A stretch of DNA of 64,000 nt, taken from contig DAOUEJ010000017.1 of assembly GCA_034430615.1 (NCBI GenBank), positions 13,482 through 77,481 on the forward strand. Direction: 5' to 3'. Shown piece by piece: positions 16,444 to 24,987 of this stretch. The notes under the pieces were generated by a model. It worked only from the letters and a program-made list of their open reading frames with translations, searched no databases and was not told where the DNA came from. This DNA is from E44-bin32 sp034430615. GTDB taxonomy: Bacteria; Chloroflexota; Anaerolineae; Anaerolineales; E44-bin32. How positions within the stretch are numbered: the stretch's first letter is position 1; each line of letters begins with the position of its first letter. Position numbers and translations under genes: made by a program.

Positions 16444-17361
16444 ATGGCACATTCCCACATGCAAAACATACAGGCAGCTGATAGCATGCCGCACACCCTC
16501 CAGGTTCCCTTCACCATTCGCAATGACGAGTGTGACGCCTACGGTCACCTGAACAACGCCGTCTACCTGCGCTACATGCAGGAGGCCGCTTTTCGCGCTT
16601 CGAGCGATGCCGGGCTGGGACGCGACCAATATGCGGCCATGGGCCGTTACTGGCTGATCCGGGAGACCGAGATCGAGTACCTGCAGGTGCTGCCGGCCGA
16701 GGAGACGATCACCGTCAAGACCTGGAATGAGGGCATGCGGCGCACAACCGCCCGCCGCCGCTACGTTTTCAGCCGGCCAAACCATGATGAACCCGCGGCG
16801 AGCGCCTGGACTGATTGGGTCTACCTCAAACGCGAAACAGGGCAGCCGGCCAGGATCCCTCCCGAGATTCATGACGCATTCTTTCCCGAAACCGGCCGCG
16901 CGCCTGGCTTCACGCGCACACCTTTCCCGCAGGTTCCACCGGCGCCGCCGGGCATATTCCGGCTGGAGCGGCGTGTAGAATGGCGCGATATCGACCCCAT
17001 GCAGCATCTCAACAACGCCGCCTACCTCTCGTACGTGGAAGACTGCGCAGTGCAGTTGGCAAACCATTTCGGCTGGTCCTTTGAACAGTGGGGAAAGCAC
17101 GGCCTGGCTTTCGTCGCCCGCCAGCACCGCATCCAATACCTGCAGCCTGTGCTACTCGAAGACGAGCTCGAGATCAGCACCTGGCTCTTCAACGTACGGC
17201 GCACCTCTGCCACCCGCTACTACGCGCTGCGCCGGGCTGCCGATGGCGAATTGATGGCCCAGGTGGTAACACTCTGGGCTCTGATCGATCTGGAGAGTGG
17301 CCGGCCAACTCGCTTCCCGGCCTCCTTCCATGAGGTTATCGGCCCGAACATCGCGGAATAA
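16444..17361 (+). CDS. Double-hotdog acyl-ACP/acyl-CoA thioesterase
   Basis: The 305-residue protein contains two 4-hydroxybenzoyl-CoA-thioesterase-type hotdog domains. Both keep the signature: ECDAYGHLNNAVYLRYMQ near residue 30 and DIDPMQHLNNAAYLSYVE near residue 182. In each, the Asp before the His-Leu-Asn-Asn turn is the expected catalytic acid. Tandem hotdogs of this kind occur in FatA/FatB-like acyl-ACP thioesterases. It starts 12 bp after the SDR and ends the cassette. It could supply or trim the acyl chain used by the SPT-like enzyme, or release a product. That link rests on gene order only. Confidence 0.8.
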   Translation: MAHSHMQNIQAADSMPHTLQVPFTIRNDECDAYGHLNNAVYLRYMQEAAFRASSDAGLGRDQYAAMGRYWLIRETEIEYLQVLPAEETITVKTWNEGMRRTTARRRYVFSRPNHDEPAASAWTDWVYLKRETGQPARIPPEIHDAFFPETGRAPGFTRTPFPQVPPAPPGIFRLERRVEWRDIDPMQHLNNAAYLSYVEDCAVQLANHFGWSFEQWGKHGLAFVARQHRIQYLQPVLLEDELEISTWLFNVRRTSATRYYALRRAADGELMAQVVTLWALIDLESGRPTRFPASFHEVIGPNIAE

Positions 17362-17364
17362 TGC

Positions 17365-17411
17365 CTGTAGGGAGGCGGCGCCGTGTCCCTATGCGAAACG
17401 TACCGATAATT
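17365..17411. repeat. Interspersed palindromic element, copy 1
   Basis: It begins CTGTAGGGAGGCGGCGCCG, an imperfect inverted repeat closing with GTGTCCCTA, then GCGAA and GATAATT. It matches copy 3 (18078-18129) in both the palindromic core and the GCGAA...GATAATT tail. It overlaps the start of the lipoprotein gene. Confidence 0.6.
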
Positions 17412-18014
17412 CACTTTCTACCCCTGATTGCGCTTGCATTGGGGTTATCAGTTTGCATGGGGGGTTGTTGGCCATCATCGACGGTTGTCAATCATCCGAG
17501 CAACGTGGATCTTGCCACGGTTGCGGCGCGCTATCTGGACGACCATATCTTCGCTCCCACCTTCGGTGGGCACGTTTTCTGCGAAACCGAGATTCTGCAC
17601 TTAGAGCGGCAAGGATCGGCGATCAAGGCCTACGTGTGGGCCCTATGCATCGAATATTACAAGGAAGGCCAAACCATGCAGATGGGAACTGCCGTCAGCG
17701 AACCCCTGGTGGTCTACATGATCGAGCATGAGGACAGCACCCTGGCGTCAGGCTTTGCCGAATCCCGCGACGGAGCACTCTTCGCTGAAGATATCCAGCA
17801 GATGTTCCCGGACGAAGCTGTCGAGCGCATGTGCCTGGGTGACATCCCCTGCAGGAATGCGCGCGTTCACCGGCTGGAGGGAGGGATCGCAGAACAGGTC
17901 AGGCGGGCTTATAACCTGCCGATCGCGACTGCACCCTGGAACGAAGGTTTTCGATATTCCCCTTGGCAGCTCATCCTTGCCGTACAAATACATGGCCCGA
18001 TGGGTATGGATTAA
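17391..18014 (+). CDS. Lipoprotein, function unknown
   Basis: A 207-residue product with a signal peptide ending LSVCMGGC, so lipid attachment at the second Cys (lipobox MGGC) is likely. The rest is soluble, with several Cys (for example CETEI, CIEYY and a CLGDIPC pair). I recognise no family. ATG 17391 is used because the longer reading from 17361 would put an Arg-rich stretch before the signal peptide. The start lies inside a palindromic repeat, and 18018-18161 just downstream holds three more, so the gene sits in a repeat-rich island after the lipid cassette. Lack of a clear ribosome binding site makes expression uncertain. Confidence 0.6.
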   Translation: MRNVPIIHFLPLIALALGLSVCMGGCWPSSTVVNHPSNVDLATVAARYLDDHIFAPTFGGHVFCETEILHLERQGSAIKAYVWALCIEYYKEGQTMQMGTAVSEPLVVYMIEHEDSTLASGFAESRDGALFAEDIQQMFPDEAVERMCLGDIPCRNARVHRLEGGIAEQVRRAYNLPIATAPWNEGFRYSPWQLILAVQIHGPMGMD

Positions 18015-18017
18015 CGT

Positions 18018-18047
18018 TGTAGGGGCATATCGCGATGTGCCCCTACA
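18018..18047. repeat. 30-bp near-perfect palindrome, copy 2
   Basis: The arms TGTAGGGGCA and TGCCCCTACA flank a central TATCGCGATG. Only one of the 15 pairs is not Watson-Crick, and it is a G-T wobble. It lies four bases after the lipoprotein stop codon and could fold in RNA as a 3' stem-loop, but there is no T-run after it. Confidence 0.7.
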
Positions 18048-18077
18048 TTAACCATGGTGAAATAGGCTTCTAACTTG

Positions 18078-18129
18078 CTGTAGCAGGACGGCGGTGCCGC
18101 GCACCTAGGCGAACAGATAACTGATAATT
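18078..18129. repeat. Interspersed palindromic element, copy 3
   Basis: CTGTAGCAGGACGGCGGTG opens a core that matches copy 1. The tail CCTAGGCGAA and GATAATT is also shared. The spacing differs by a few bases between copies. Confidence 0.6.
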
Positions 18130-18137
18130 AAGCATGC

Positions 18138-18161
18138 AAGGGCGCATGGCCGTGCGCCCTT
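18138..18161. repeat. Palindromic element, copy 4
   Basis: AAGGGCGCA and TGCGCCCTT form a perfect 9-bp inverted repeat around a six-base centre (TGGCCG), 28 bp from the nifJ stop codon. It may also serve as a 3' stem-loop for nifJ, although no T-run is visible. Confidence 0.55.
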
Positions 18162-18189
18162 ACGGAGTTGCAAGACTAGGTGGTATGTT

Positions 18190-21100
18190 TTACAGGTCCA
18201 GGTTCGCCATCTGCTCGTAGAATTTCCAGCGAGCGATCACATCCCCGCGCAGCGACTCGAGCAGCATCTCTGCCCGGGCCGGGTCAGCTGCCCGCAGTGA
18301 GCGGAAGCGGTTTTGCTTGTAGGCGAACTCCTCGATGTCCTCCGATGGGGGGCGCGAATCCAGCTGGAGCGGGTTCCTGCCCTCTTCTGTCAGGCGTGGA
18401 TCAAAGCGGAAAAGCGGCCAGAAACCACTTTGTTCTGCATCCTTGTGCAGATCGGTTGCGGTCGTCATATCGATACCATGGGCGATGCAATGAGCGTAGG
18501 CGATGATCAGCGACGGTCCATCGTATGCCTCCGCTTCCTGGAAGGCCTTCACCATCTGGGTCATGTTCGCGCCGTAGGCGATTTGGGCAACGTAGATATT
18601 CCCATACGACATGGCGATCGCGCCCAGATCTTTCTTAGGCATGTTCTTCCCGGCCGCGGCAAATTTCGCCACCGCACCACGCGGGGTCGCTTTCGAAGCC
18701 TGCCCCCCGGTGTTCGAGTAAACGCCCGTATCCAGCACGAGCACATTGACGTTCCGCCCGGAAGCGAGCACGTGGTCAAGCCCGCCGAAGCCAATGTCAT
18801 ACGCCCAACCGTCGCCACCCACGATCCAAACCGTTTTCGGCACCAGGAAGTCAACCAGGCTCAGCATCCGCTTGGCAGCTGGGTCCTTACTCTTCTCGAG
18901 TTCGGTTTTCAACCCCTCAACCCGGGCACGTTGCTCTTCAATCGCCTGCGGGTTGTTCAGGTCAGCGGCCAGTATTTCATCTGCCAGTTTCTTGGCGCCG
19001 TTCAGCTTCATCTCTGCCAGACGCTCACGGGCGTTGATCGTCAGCTTGTCAATCGTCAGGCGCATGCCCATGCCGAACTCGGCGTTGTCTTCAAACAGCG
19101 AGTTGGACCAGGTCGGGCCGCGGCCGTCAGCGCGGGTTGCGTAGGGCGTCGTCGGCAGGTTGCCGCCGTAGATGGAAGAACAACCGGTAGCGTTGGCGAT
19201 CAGCAGCCGGTCCCCGTAAAGCTGGGTCAGCAGCTTTACATATGGCGTCTCACCACATCCGGCGCAGGCTCCCGAGAATTCAAAGAGCGGTCGCATGAAC
19301 TGGGAGCCCTTGGTCGTGTAGCGATTAAAGAGCGCCGGATCGGGATCCGGGATGGCTAGGAAGTAGTCCCACTTCAGCACTTCCTGGTCGCGGATCGGGG
19401 TCTGGGGCTCCATGTTGATCGCTTTTCGATCGGTCTTCTTCCCCTGCTCGTCCTTGGCGTAGGCCGGGCACACATGAACGCAGGTTCCGCAGCCGGTGCA
19501 GTCCTCCGGCGCGACCTGCAGTGTGTAAAGCAGGTCCTCCATCCCGCGCCCCTTGGCGGCAACAGCCTGCCAGCCCTGCGGTGCTTTCCCGTTGTCGTAT
19601 CCCATGGGGTAGAGCTTGGGGCGGATGGTGGCATGCGGGCACACCAGGGCGCATTGATTGCACTGGATGCAGACCTCCGGATCCCAGACCGGGATCTCGA
19701 GGGCGATATTGCGCTTCTCGTAGCGGGTCGTGCCGACCGGATACGTGCCGTCATTAGGCAGCAACGAAACGGGGATCGAACTGCCCCGCCCGGCGATCAT
19801 CTCGCCCGTGACGTTGCGGACAAACTCTGGCGCATCTGCCGGGACGGCGGGACGGATATGATGTTTGGATGTAGCCTTGGCCGACAGCTCAATCAGGTGA
19901 ATGCGTTCCGAAGCCAGGTTGGCAGCCTTGATGTTCATGTCGACGATGGCCTGGCCCTTGTCGCCGTACGTATCTTCGACAGCCAGGGTCATCATCTTCA
20001 GCGCCTCTTCGTCCGGCAGCACGCCGGATATGCTGAAGAACGCCGACTGCATGATGATGTTGATGCGCCCACCCAGTCCGAGCGAGCGTGCCAGCGAGTA
20101 CGCATCGAGAACGTAGAACTTGGCCTTCTTGTCGATCAGCGCCTGCTGAACCTCAAACGGCAGCTGGTCCCAGACCTCCTCTGGAGGATAAGGGCTGTTG
20201 AGGAGGAAGGTCCCATTCTGCTTAAGGTGGCTGAGGATTTCGTAGCGCTCGAGGAAGGGGAACGCATGGCAGGCAAGGAATTCAGCCCGTTTGATGAGAT
20301 AGGTCGAGCGGATCGGGTTTGGGCTGAAGCGCAGGTGAGAGATTGTCCTCTGGCCGGACTTCTTCGAGTCGTATTGGAAGTAGCCCTGTGCAAAATAGTC
20401 GGTCGCCTTACCGACGATCTTGATCGAGTTCTTGTTCGCCCCGACGGTACCATCACCGCCAAGGCCGAAGAACATCGCCCTGTGCACACCCTCCGGTTGG
20501 GATTCGTAGTCATCATCCCAGGGCAAACTGCTGCCGGAAAGATCATCGTTGATCCCAACGGTGAAGTGATTACGCGGCTGTGCTGCGGTCAGGTTGTCGA
20601 AGACAGATTTCACCATGCCCGGGTTGAATTCGCTCGAACCCAAGCCATAGCGGCCCCCCACAACAACCGGCATATCAGCCGGCGCGATCTGGCCTGCCGC
20701 CACCGCCTCCGCAATCCCATTCTGAATATCCAGGTAAAGGGGTTCGCCCGAAGCGCCCGGTTCCTTCGTGCGGTCAAGGACGGCGATCCTGCGAGCGGTC
20801 TTGGGCAGCGCCGCCAGGAGCGCAGCGCCATCAAATGGACGGTAGAGGCGGACCTTGATCACGCCAACCTTTTCGCCCTGGCGATTGAGATGCTCTACGA
20901 CCTCGTGTACAGTATCGGCGCCGGATCCCATGATGACGATCACCCGCTCGGCATCCTGCGCACCGATAAAATCGAAGAGGTGGTATTCGCGTCCGACGAG
21001 TTTGGCAAAGCGATCCATGGCACCCTGCACGATAGACGCAGCTTTTTCGTAGTATGGATTTACTGTCTCGCGCGCTGCGAAGAAAACATCCGGGTTCTGG

Positions 21101-21771
21101 GCTGTTCCCCGGATCGAGGGCCGATCCGGCGAGAGGCCGCGCATGCGGTGGGCGATGATCCATTCATCGTCGATCATGGCCCGCATATCCTCGTCCGCCA
21201 ACTTTTCGATTTTCTGAATTTCATGCGAGGTACGGAAACCGTCAAAGAAGTGCAGGAAGGGCACGCGGGCTTCGAGGCTCGCGGCCTGGGCGATCAATGC
21301 CATGTCCATGACTTCCTGCGGGTTATTGGAGGAGAGCATCCCCCAGCCGGTGGTGCGCGCCGCCATCACGTCCGAATGATCACCGAAGATAGAGAGGGCC
21401 TGTGCGGCAATGGACCGCGCCGCGATGTGAAATACAGTAGGGGTGAGTTCGCCGGCGATCTTGAACATGTTGGGGATCATGAGCAGCAATCCCTGGGAAG
21501 CGGTGAAGGTCGTAGTTAACGCACCCGAGGTTAATGCACCATGTACCGCGCCAGCGGCGCCACCCTCGGCCTGCATTTCGGTTACGTTCGGCACGGTCCC
21601 CCAGATATTGGTCTCGCCATTTGCTGCACGCTCATCAGCAATCTCACCCATCCCGGAGGAGGGCGTGATTGGGTAAATCGCGATCACTTCGTTCGTTGCA
21701 TATGCTGCATAGGCCGCAGAGCTGTTACCATCAAAGGGAACGAGCTCGCGGCTGGCTTTCTTCTTCGCCAT
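18190..21771 (-). CDS. nifJ: Pyruvate:ferredoxin (flavodoxin) oxidoreductase, single chain
   Basis: The 1193-residue fused enzyme decarboxylates pyruvate to acetyl-CoA and passes electrons to ferredoxin or flavodoxin. Domain order is normal: a pyrimidine-binding N-terminal domain (AAYAAYATNEVIAIYPITPSS), domain II, and the gamma-type domain (GLGGDGTVGANKNSIKI). Two 4Fe-4S motifs follow (CIQCNQCALVCP and CTGCGTCVHVCP), then the CoA/TPP domain with CAGCGETP, GDGWAYDIGFGG and the DTGVYSNTGGQASKA loop. Length matches the family. AAGGAG precedes the ATG. It implies anaerobic or low-oxygen carbon metabolism. The divergent neighbour, a DHOD-like protein, often accompanies nifJ in anaerobes. Confidence 0.97.
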   Translation of the reverse strand: MAKKKASRELVPFDGNSSAAYAAYATNEVIAIYPITPSSGMGEIADERAANGETNIWGTVPNVTEMQAEGGAAGAVHGALTSGALTTTFTASQGLLLMIPNMFKIAGELTPTVFHIAARSIAAQALSIFGDHSDVMAARTTGWGMLSSNNPQEVMDMALIAQAASLEARVPFLHFFDGFRTSHEIQKIEKLADEDMRAMIDDEWIIAHRMRGLSPDRPSIRGTAQNPDVFFAARETVNPYYEKAASIVQGAMDRFAKLVGREYHLFDFIGAQDAERVIVIMGSGADTVHEVVEHLNRQGEKVGVIKVRLYRPFDGAALLAALPKTARRIAVLDRTKEPGASGEPLYLDIQNGIAEAVAAGQIAPADMPVVVGGRYGLGSSEFNPGMVKSVFDNLTAAQPRNHFTVGINDDLSGSSLPWDDDYESQPEGVHRAMFFGLGGDGTVGANKNSIKIVGKATDYFAQGYFQYDSKKSGQRTISHLRFSPNPIRSTYLIKRAEFLACHAFPFLERYEILSHLKQNGTFLLNSPYPPEEVWDQLPFEVQQALIDKKAKFYVLDAYSLARSLGLGGRINIIMQSAFFSISGVLPDEEALKMMTLAVEDTYGDKGQAIVDMNIKAANLASERIHLIELSAKATSKHHIRPAVPADAPEFVRNVTGEMIAGRGSSIPVSLLPNDGTYPVGTTRYEKRNIALEIPVWDPEVCIQCNQCALVCPHATIRPKLYPMGYDNGKAPQGWQAVAAKGRGMEDLLYTLQVAPEDCTGCGTCVHVCPAYAKDEQGKKTDRKAINMEPQTPIRDQEVLKWDYFLAIPDPDPALFNRYTTKGSQFMRPLFEFSGACAGCGETPYVKLLTQLYGDRLLIANATGCSSIYGGNLPTTPYATRADGRGPTWSNSLFEDNAEFGMGMRLTIDKLTINARERLAEMKLNGAKKLADEILAADLNNPQAIEEQRARVEGLKTELEKSKDPAAKRMLSLVDFLVPKTVWIVGGDGWAYDIGFGGLDHVLASGRNVNVLVLDTGVYSNTGGQASKATPRGAVAKFAAAGKNMPKKDLGAIAMSYGNIYVAQIAYGANMTQMVKAFQEAEAYDGPSLIIAYAHCIAHGIDMTTATDLHKDAEQSGFWPLFRFDPRLTEEGRNPLQLDSRPPSEDIEEFAYKQNRFRSLRAADPARAEMLLESLRGDVIARWKFYEQMANLDL

Positions 21772-21975
21772 GAAGAGCTCCTTTCAACCGGCGTATCTCT
21801 GTTGTCGGTGAAGTTAACGGGGGAATCCTTTGGGCAATCCCCATCAAGTCTAGACAGCTTTGGTTGGGGCCAATAGTGTAGGAGAACACCCTAAACTGGA
21901 GGATAACTGTCACTATTACAAGGGCCCCTTTTCCATGATCCTTAAATGGTCTATGAATTCGCTCCGGGAGGCAGC

Positions 21976-22962
21976 ATGGCAACTTTAAAAACAAGCTACA
22001 TGGGGGTCGAGATCAACTCGCCGCTGGTCGTCGCCGCCAGTTCGATTTCCAGTTTCCTCGACCGCATCAAGCTCGCCGAACAAGCCGGCGCGGGCCTGCT
22101 CGTCATCCGCTCGCTCTTTGAGGAGCAAATTCAACTGGACGCATTAAAGCTCGAAGAAGCGCTCTCGGTGGGCGCCGACAGTTTTGCCGAAGCCTTGTCC
22201 TATTTCCCATCGATCGAGCATGCCGGGGCCGACGAGCATTTGATGTGGATCGAAAAGACACGCGCCGATACCAAGCTCCCGCTCATCGCCAGCTTGAACG
22301 CCGTGTCGCCCGGTTCCTGGACCCGCTTCGCGAAACAGCTCGAATCAACCGGCGTGGACGGGCTCGAGCTGAACGTTTACGCCGTTGCCGCAGATCCCAA
22401 GGTAGCAGGTGCGCAGATCGAATCGACCCTGTACGAGATCGTCGAGTCGGTCGTCGGCGAGGTGGAGATCCCAGTCTCGGTGAAGTTGAGCCCATTTTAT
22501 ACCTCGGTCGCAAATGTAGCTGCCGAGTTGGACAAACGTGGCGTCAAGGGACTCGTGCTCTTCAACCGTTTCCTGCAGCCCGATATTGATCCACAGAGCG
22601 AGAAGCTGTCGCTTGAGATGGTCTACAGTTCGGCGGCAGAGCTCAAACTCCCGCTGCGCTGGGTGGCATTGCTATACGGGCGGAATGGCGCGGATCTGGC
22701 GCTGAATACCGGGGTTCATTCTGGCAAAGATGCGGCCAAGGCGCTCCTGGCCGGGGCGCAGATCGTCCAGGTCGCGTCGGCGTTGCTCGAAAATGGAATT
22801 CCCTACCTCTCCACGATGCTGCGTGAATTGGAGGGCTGGATGGATGAACACGGCTATGAGGCGGTTTCGGATTTCCGAGGAAAGATGAGCCAGAAGAAGA
22901 TCGCCGATCCGATCGCTTTCGAACGGGCACAATATGTCAAGCTCCTCATGAGCCAGAAATAA
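21976..22962 (+). CDS. Dihydroorotate dehydrogenase-like flavoprotein
   Basis: A 328-residue FMN TIM barrel related to PyrD. It has the opening NSPLVVAASS, an ELNVYAV strand and VSVKLSPFYTSV at the position of the catalytic-lysine strand. The later VLFNRFLQPDI, RWVALLYGRNGAD and AQIVQVASALLENG phosphate-binding region are also present. It belongs to the DHOD-like group rather than clear class 1 or 2 enzymes, and no other pyrimidine genes are near. Its divergent pairing with nifJ suggests redox use in anaerobic metabolism, but the substrate is unknown. GGGAGG lies five bases before ATG 21976, so the upstream extension is rejected. Confidence 0.8.
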   Translation: MATLKTSYMGVEINSPLVVAASSISSFLDRIKLAEQAGAGLLVIRSLFEEQIQLDALKLEEALSVGADSFAEALSYFPSIEHAGADEHLMWIEKTRADTKLPLIASLNAVSPGSWTRFAKQLESTGVDGLELNVYAVAADPKVAGAQIESTLYEIVESVVGEVEIPVSVKLSPFYTSVANVAAELDKRGVKGLVLFNRFLQPDIDPQSEKLSLEMVYSSAAELKLPLRWVALLYGRNGADLALNTGVHSGKDAAKALLAGAQIVQVASALLENGIPYLSTMLRELEGWMDEHGYEAVSDFRGKMSQKKIADPIAFERAQYVKLLMSQK

Positions 22963-22986
22963 GAGAGAAACTTCGCCAGAAATATT

Positions 22987-23014
22987 AAGGGGTGGTTCAC
23001 ATGAACCACCCCTT
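22987..23014 (+). terminator. Terminator between the convergent DHOD-like and UbiA genes
   Basis: A strong inverted repeat AAGGGGTGGTTCA / TGAACCACCCCTT ends in TTTCG on the plus strand. It sits between two convergent stop codons and could serve both directions. Confidence 0.75.
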
Positions 23015-23047
23015 TCGTATTCTCATTGCGAAATAAATGACCGGGAT

Positions 23048-24049
23048 CTAGAGCACGATCGGGAAGATCAGGTTCATGATCAACCCCAGCACAAACAGCC
23101 CGCCGGCAAGTTTGTTGTGGTAGAAGGCAGCCGAGACAAACCATAAGGGCCAGACCGGGTAATCGGGGGGTGGGGTATCCGGGCGGGGTTCGTTGTAGAT
23201 CTTGAGCACCTGGCGTAAGCGTGGCAGGGCGAGCACCACCAGCAGCACCCAGACACCAAGCGTTCCGGTCAGCACAAGTGCCAACACGATCAGGTAATAC
23301 CCGACCATCAAGGCTTGGTTGAGCCAAAGCGAAGCGCGCGCTCCGAACATGACCGGCAAGGTTCGAATGCCCTTCTGCGTGTCGACCTCGATCTTGTCGA
23401 TGTGCTTGCCAATCAAGACGGTCGTGACGACCAGGGCATATGGGATGCAGGCCAGCCACACACCCACTGGCGGCAGCTCGCCGGCTGTCACAAAGTACGT
23501 TCCACCGATCATCAAAGGCCCCCAAACGATGAAGACGGCCGGTTCCCCGAGCCCGTGATGCTTGAGCTTGATCGGTGGGGCGACATAGAACACGCTGATG
23601 AAGAGACCCGCCAGTGCGAACGCGAGCGACAGCCAGCCAACCGTCACGATGAAGTAGGCCAGGATCAGGGCGTCAACCACGTTCACCACCAAGATGGCAG
23701 ATAGCAGCTGGCGCCGGGTCAGTAATCCTGACAGTACGGGGTGGGGTGCATACAGCGCCCGCGTGTACTCGTCATCATCCACGCCGCCTTCCAAGTCGAA
23801 GTAATCATTGATCATGTTGTTGGCAGCGTGCGCCAGGACCAACCCGAGCACCGCCAGCACGGCGTGCAAGTAGTTGGGGTTGGCAGCCAGAGCGGCGGCC
23901 AGCAACGCGCCGATCAGACCCGAGGTGGCCGTCATCGAGAACACCGCTGCCCGGGTGATGATCAACCACTTGCTGACGGTGTCCATCTCCTTCTCGGGAG
24001 ATAGGTTGGCGGTATCGATCACTTCTTTCCAATTTGAGAGCAATGACAT
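23048..24049 (-). CDS. UbiA-family prenyltransferase (MenA-like)
   Basis: A 333-residue integral membrane protein with about eight to nine helices. Both aspartate-rich motifs are visible: NMINDYFDLEGGVDDD near residue 100 and KHIDKIEVDTQKG near residue 220. These bind Mg-diphosphate of the prenyl donor. The family attaches polyprenyl chains to aromatic acceptors in the membrane. MenA (dihydroxynaphthoate polyprenyltransferase, menaquinone synthesis) is the closest guess, but no other men genes are in view. The GGAGG before ATG is clear. It converges with the DHOD-like gene across a terminator. Confidence 0.8.
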   Translation of the reverse strand: MSLLSNWKEVIDTANLSPEKEMDTVSKWLIITRAAVFSMTATSGLIGALLAAALAANPNYLHAVLAVLGLVLAHAANNMINDYFDLEGGVDDDEYTRALYAPHPVLSGLLTRRQLLSAILVVNVVDALILAYFIVTVGWLSLAFALAGLFISVFYVAPPIKLKHHGLGEPAVFIVWGPLMIGGTYFVTAGELPPVGVWLACIPYALVVTTVLIGKHIDKIEVDTQKGIRTLPVMFGARASLWLNQALMVGYYLIVLALVLTGTLGVWVLLVVLALPRLRQVLKIYNEPRPDTPPPDYPVWPLWFVSAAFYHNKLAGGLFVLGLIMNLIFPIVL

Positions 24050-24241
24050 GCTATTTCCTCCAAGGCAATGGTCGCGAGGAAGTCTACCCGTAAGCTTAGA
24101 AGATGTACAGGAACCACGAGGCTGTCGTCTCTGAGGGAGCGTGCAGTGGATGGCCAGCTCTCAGCCTGGTTCGAGGAACGGGGTAGCCCTGCCGATGGAA
24201 GGCCGCATAGAGCATTAGAACCGATCTTGAATGTCGAATGG

Positions 24242-24985
24242 TTATTCCCAGCGGAAAAATCGCGCTGCCAACACTCCGCCCACGAGCGTAATCCCCGCCA
24301 GCACACCGACTTCCAGCCAGTGCTCACTCAGCGGGTCACCGAACCACAACCCGCGCATCAAGCGCACGACGTACGTCAGCGGCAGGAAATTTGAGATGCG
24401 GCGGATTGAATCAGGGAGGATCTCGATCGGCATCCCAGCCCCCGAGAGGAACATCATCGGGTAGAAGATGACCATGCTCACTACCTGTGCCATCCGAGCA
24501 CCGTTGGCTACGCTGGCGATCATGTAGCCGAGTGCGCTCATCGCCAGGGTACTCAGAACGATCGCCAGGAGCACCGCCCAGATCTGGCCGGCGAACTGAA
24601 TCTGGAAAAGCACCCACGCCACCCCGCTCACAAGGAGCATGCCAATCACTGTCATCAACAGGTTGGTGCATTGATCGGCCAGGATGTATGTCCAGGGTTT
24701 TAACGGCGTTACACGGAAGCGCCGCAGGATGCCCTGCTCACGATATCCGGCTATCGTGATCGGGACCGACATCAGTCCGATCGTCCCGACAATCAGGCCG
24801 CTGTAGGCGGGCAGCGATACATCCATGCTTCCCCGGCCGCCGAACATCTCTGCCGGTTCGTTGCCAAAGATCGCTCCAAACAAGAGCACCAGCATCGTTG
24901 GAAACGCCAGCGTGAAGAATGCCGCAACCGGTTCTCGTATATAGAGTTTAAACGTCACCCAGGTTAATTGTCTCAGGCCTCGCAT
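24242..24985 (-). CDS. ABC-2-type transporter permease
   Basis: A 247-residue permease with six membrane segments, typical of ABC-2 exporters: an N-terminal helix ending FKLYIREPVAAFF, an extracellular loop, the charged REQGILRRFRVTPL loop after helix 2, and later GAGMPIEILPDS before the last helices. It would form the membrane channel for the ATPase encoded two bases upstream. Cargo (drug, peptide or lipid) cannot be told. It is the last gene of a four-gene operon headed by a membrane protein and a winged-helix regulator. Confidence 0.88.
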   Translation of the reverse strand: MRGLRQLTWVTFKLYIREPVAAFFTLAFPTMLVLLFGAIFGNEPAEMFGGRGSMDVSLPAYSGLIVGTIGLMSVPITIAGYREQGILRRFRVTPLKPWTYILADQCTNLLMTVIGMLLVSGVAWVLFQIQFAGQIWAVLLAIVLSTLAMSALGYMIASVANGARMAQVVSMVIFYPMMFLSGAGMPIEILPDSIRRISNFLPLTYVVRLMRGLWFGDPLSEHWLEVGVLAGITLVGGVLAARFFRWE

Positions 24986-24987
24986 GT

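Noticed and set aside
19474..21519. A 681-codon open frame on the plus strand
   Set aside because: It lies wholly antisense to nifJ, whose protein motifs are unambiguous. It has no recognisable domain and is a by-product of GC-rich codon use.
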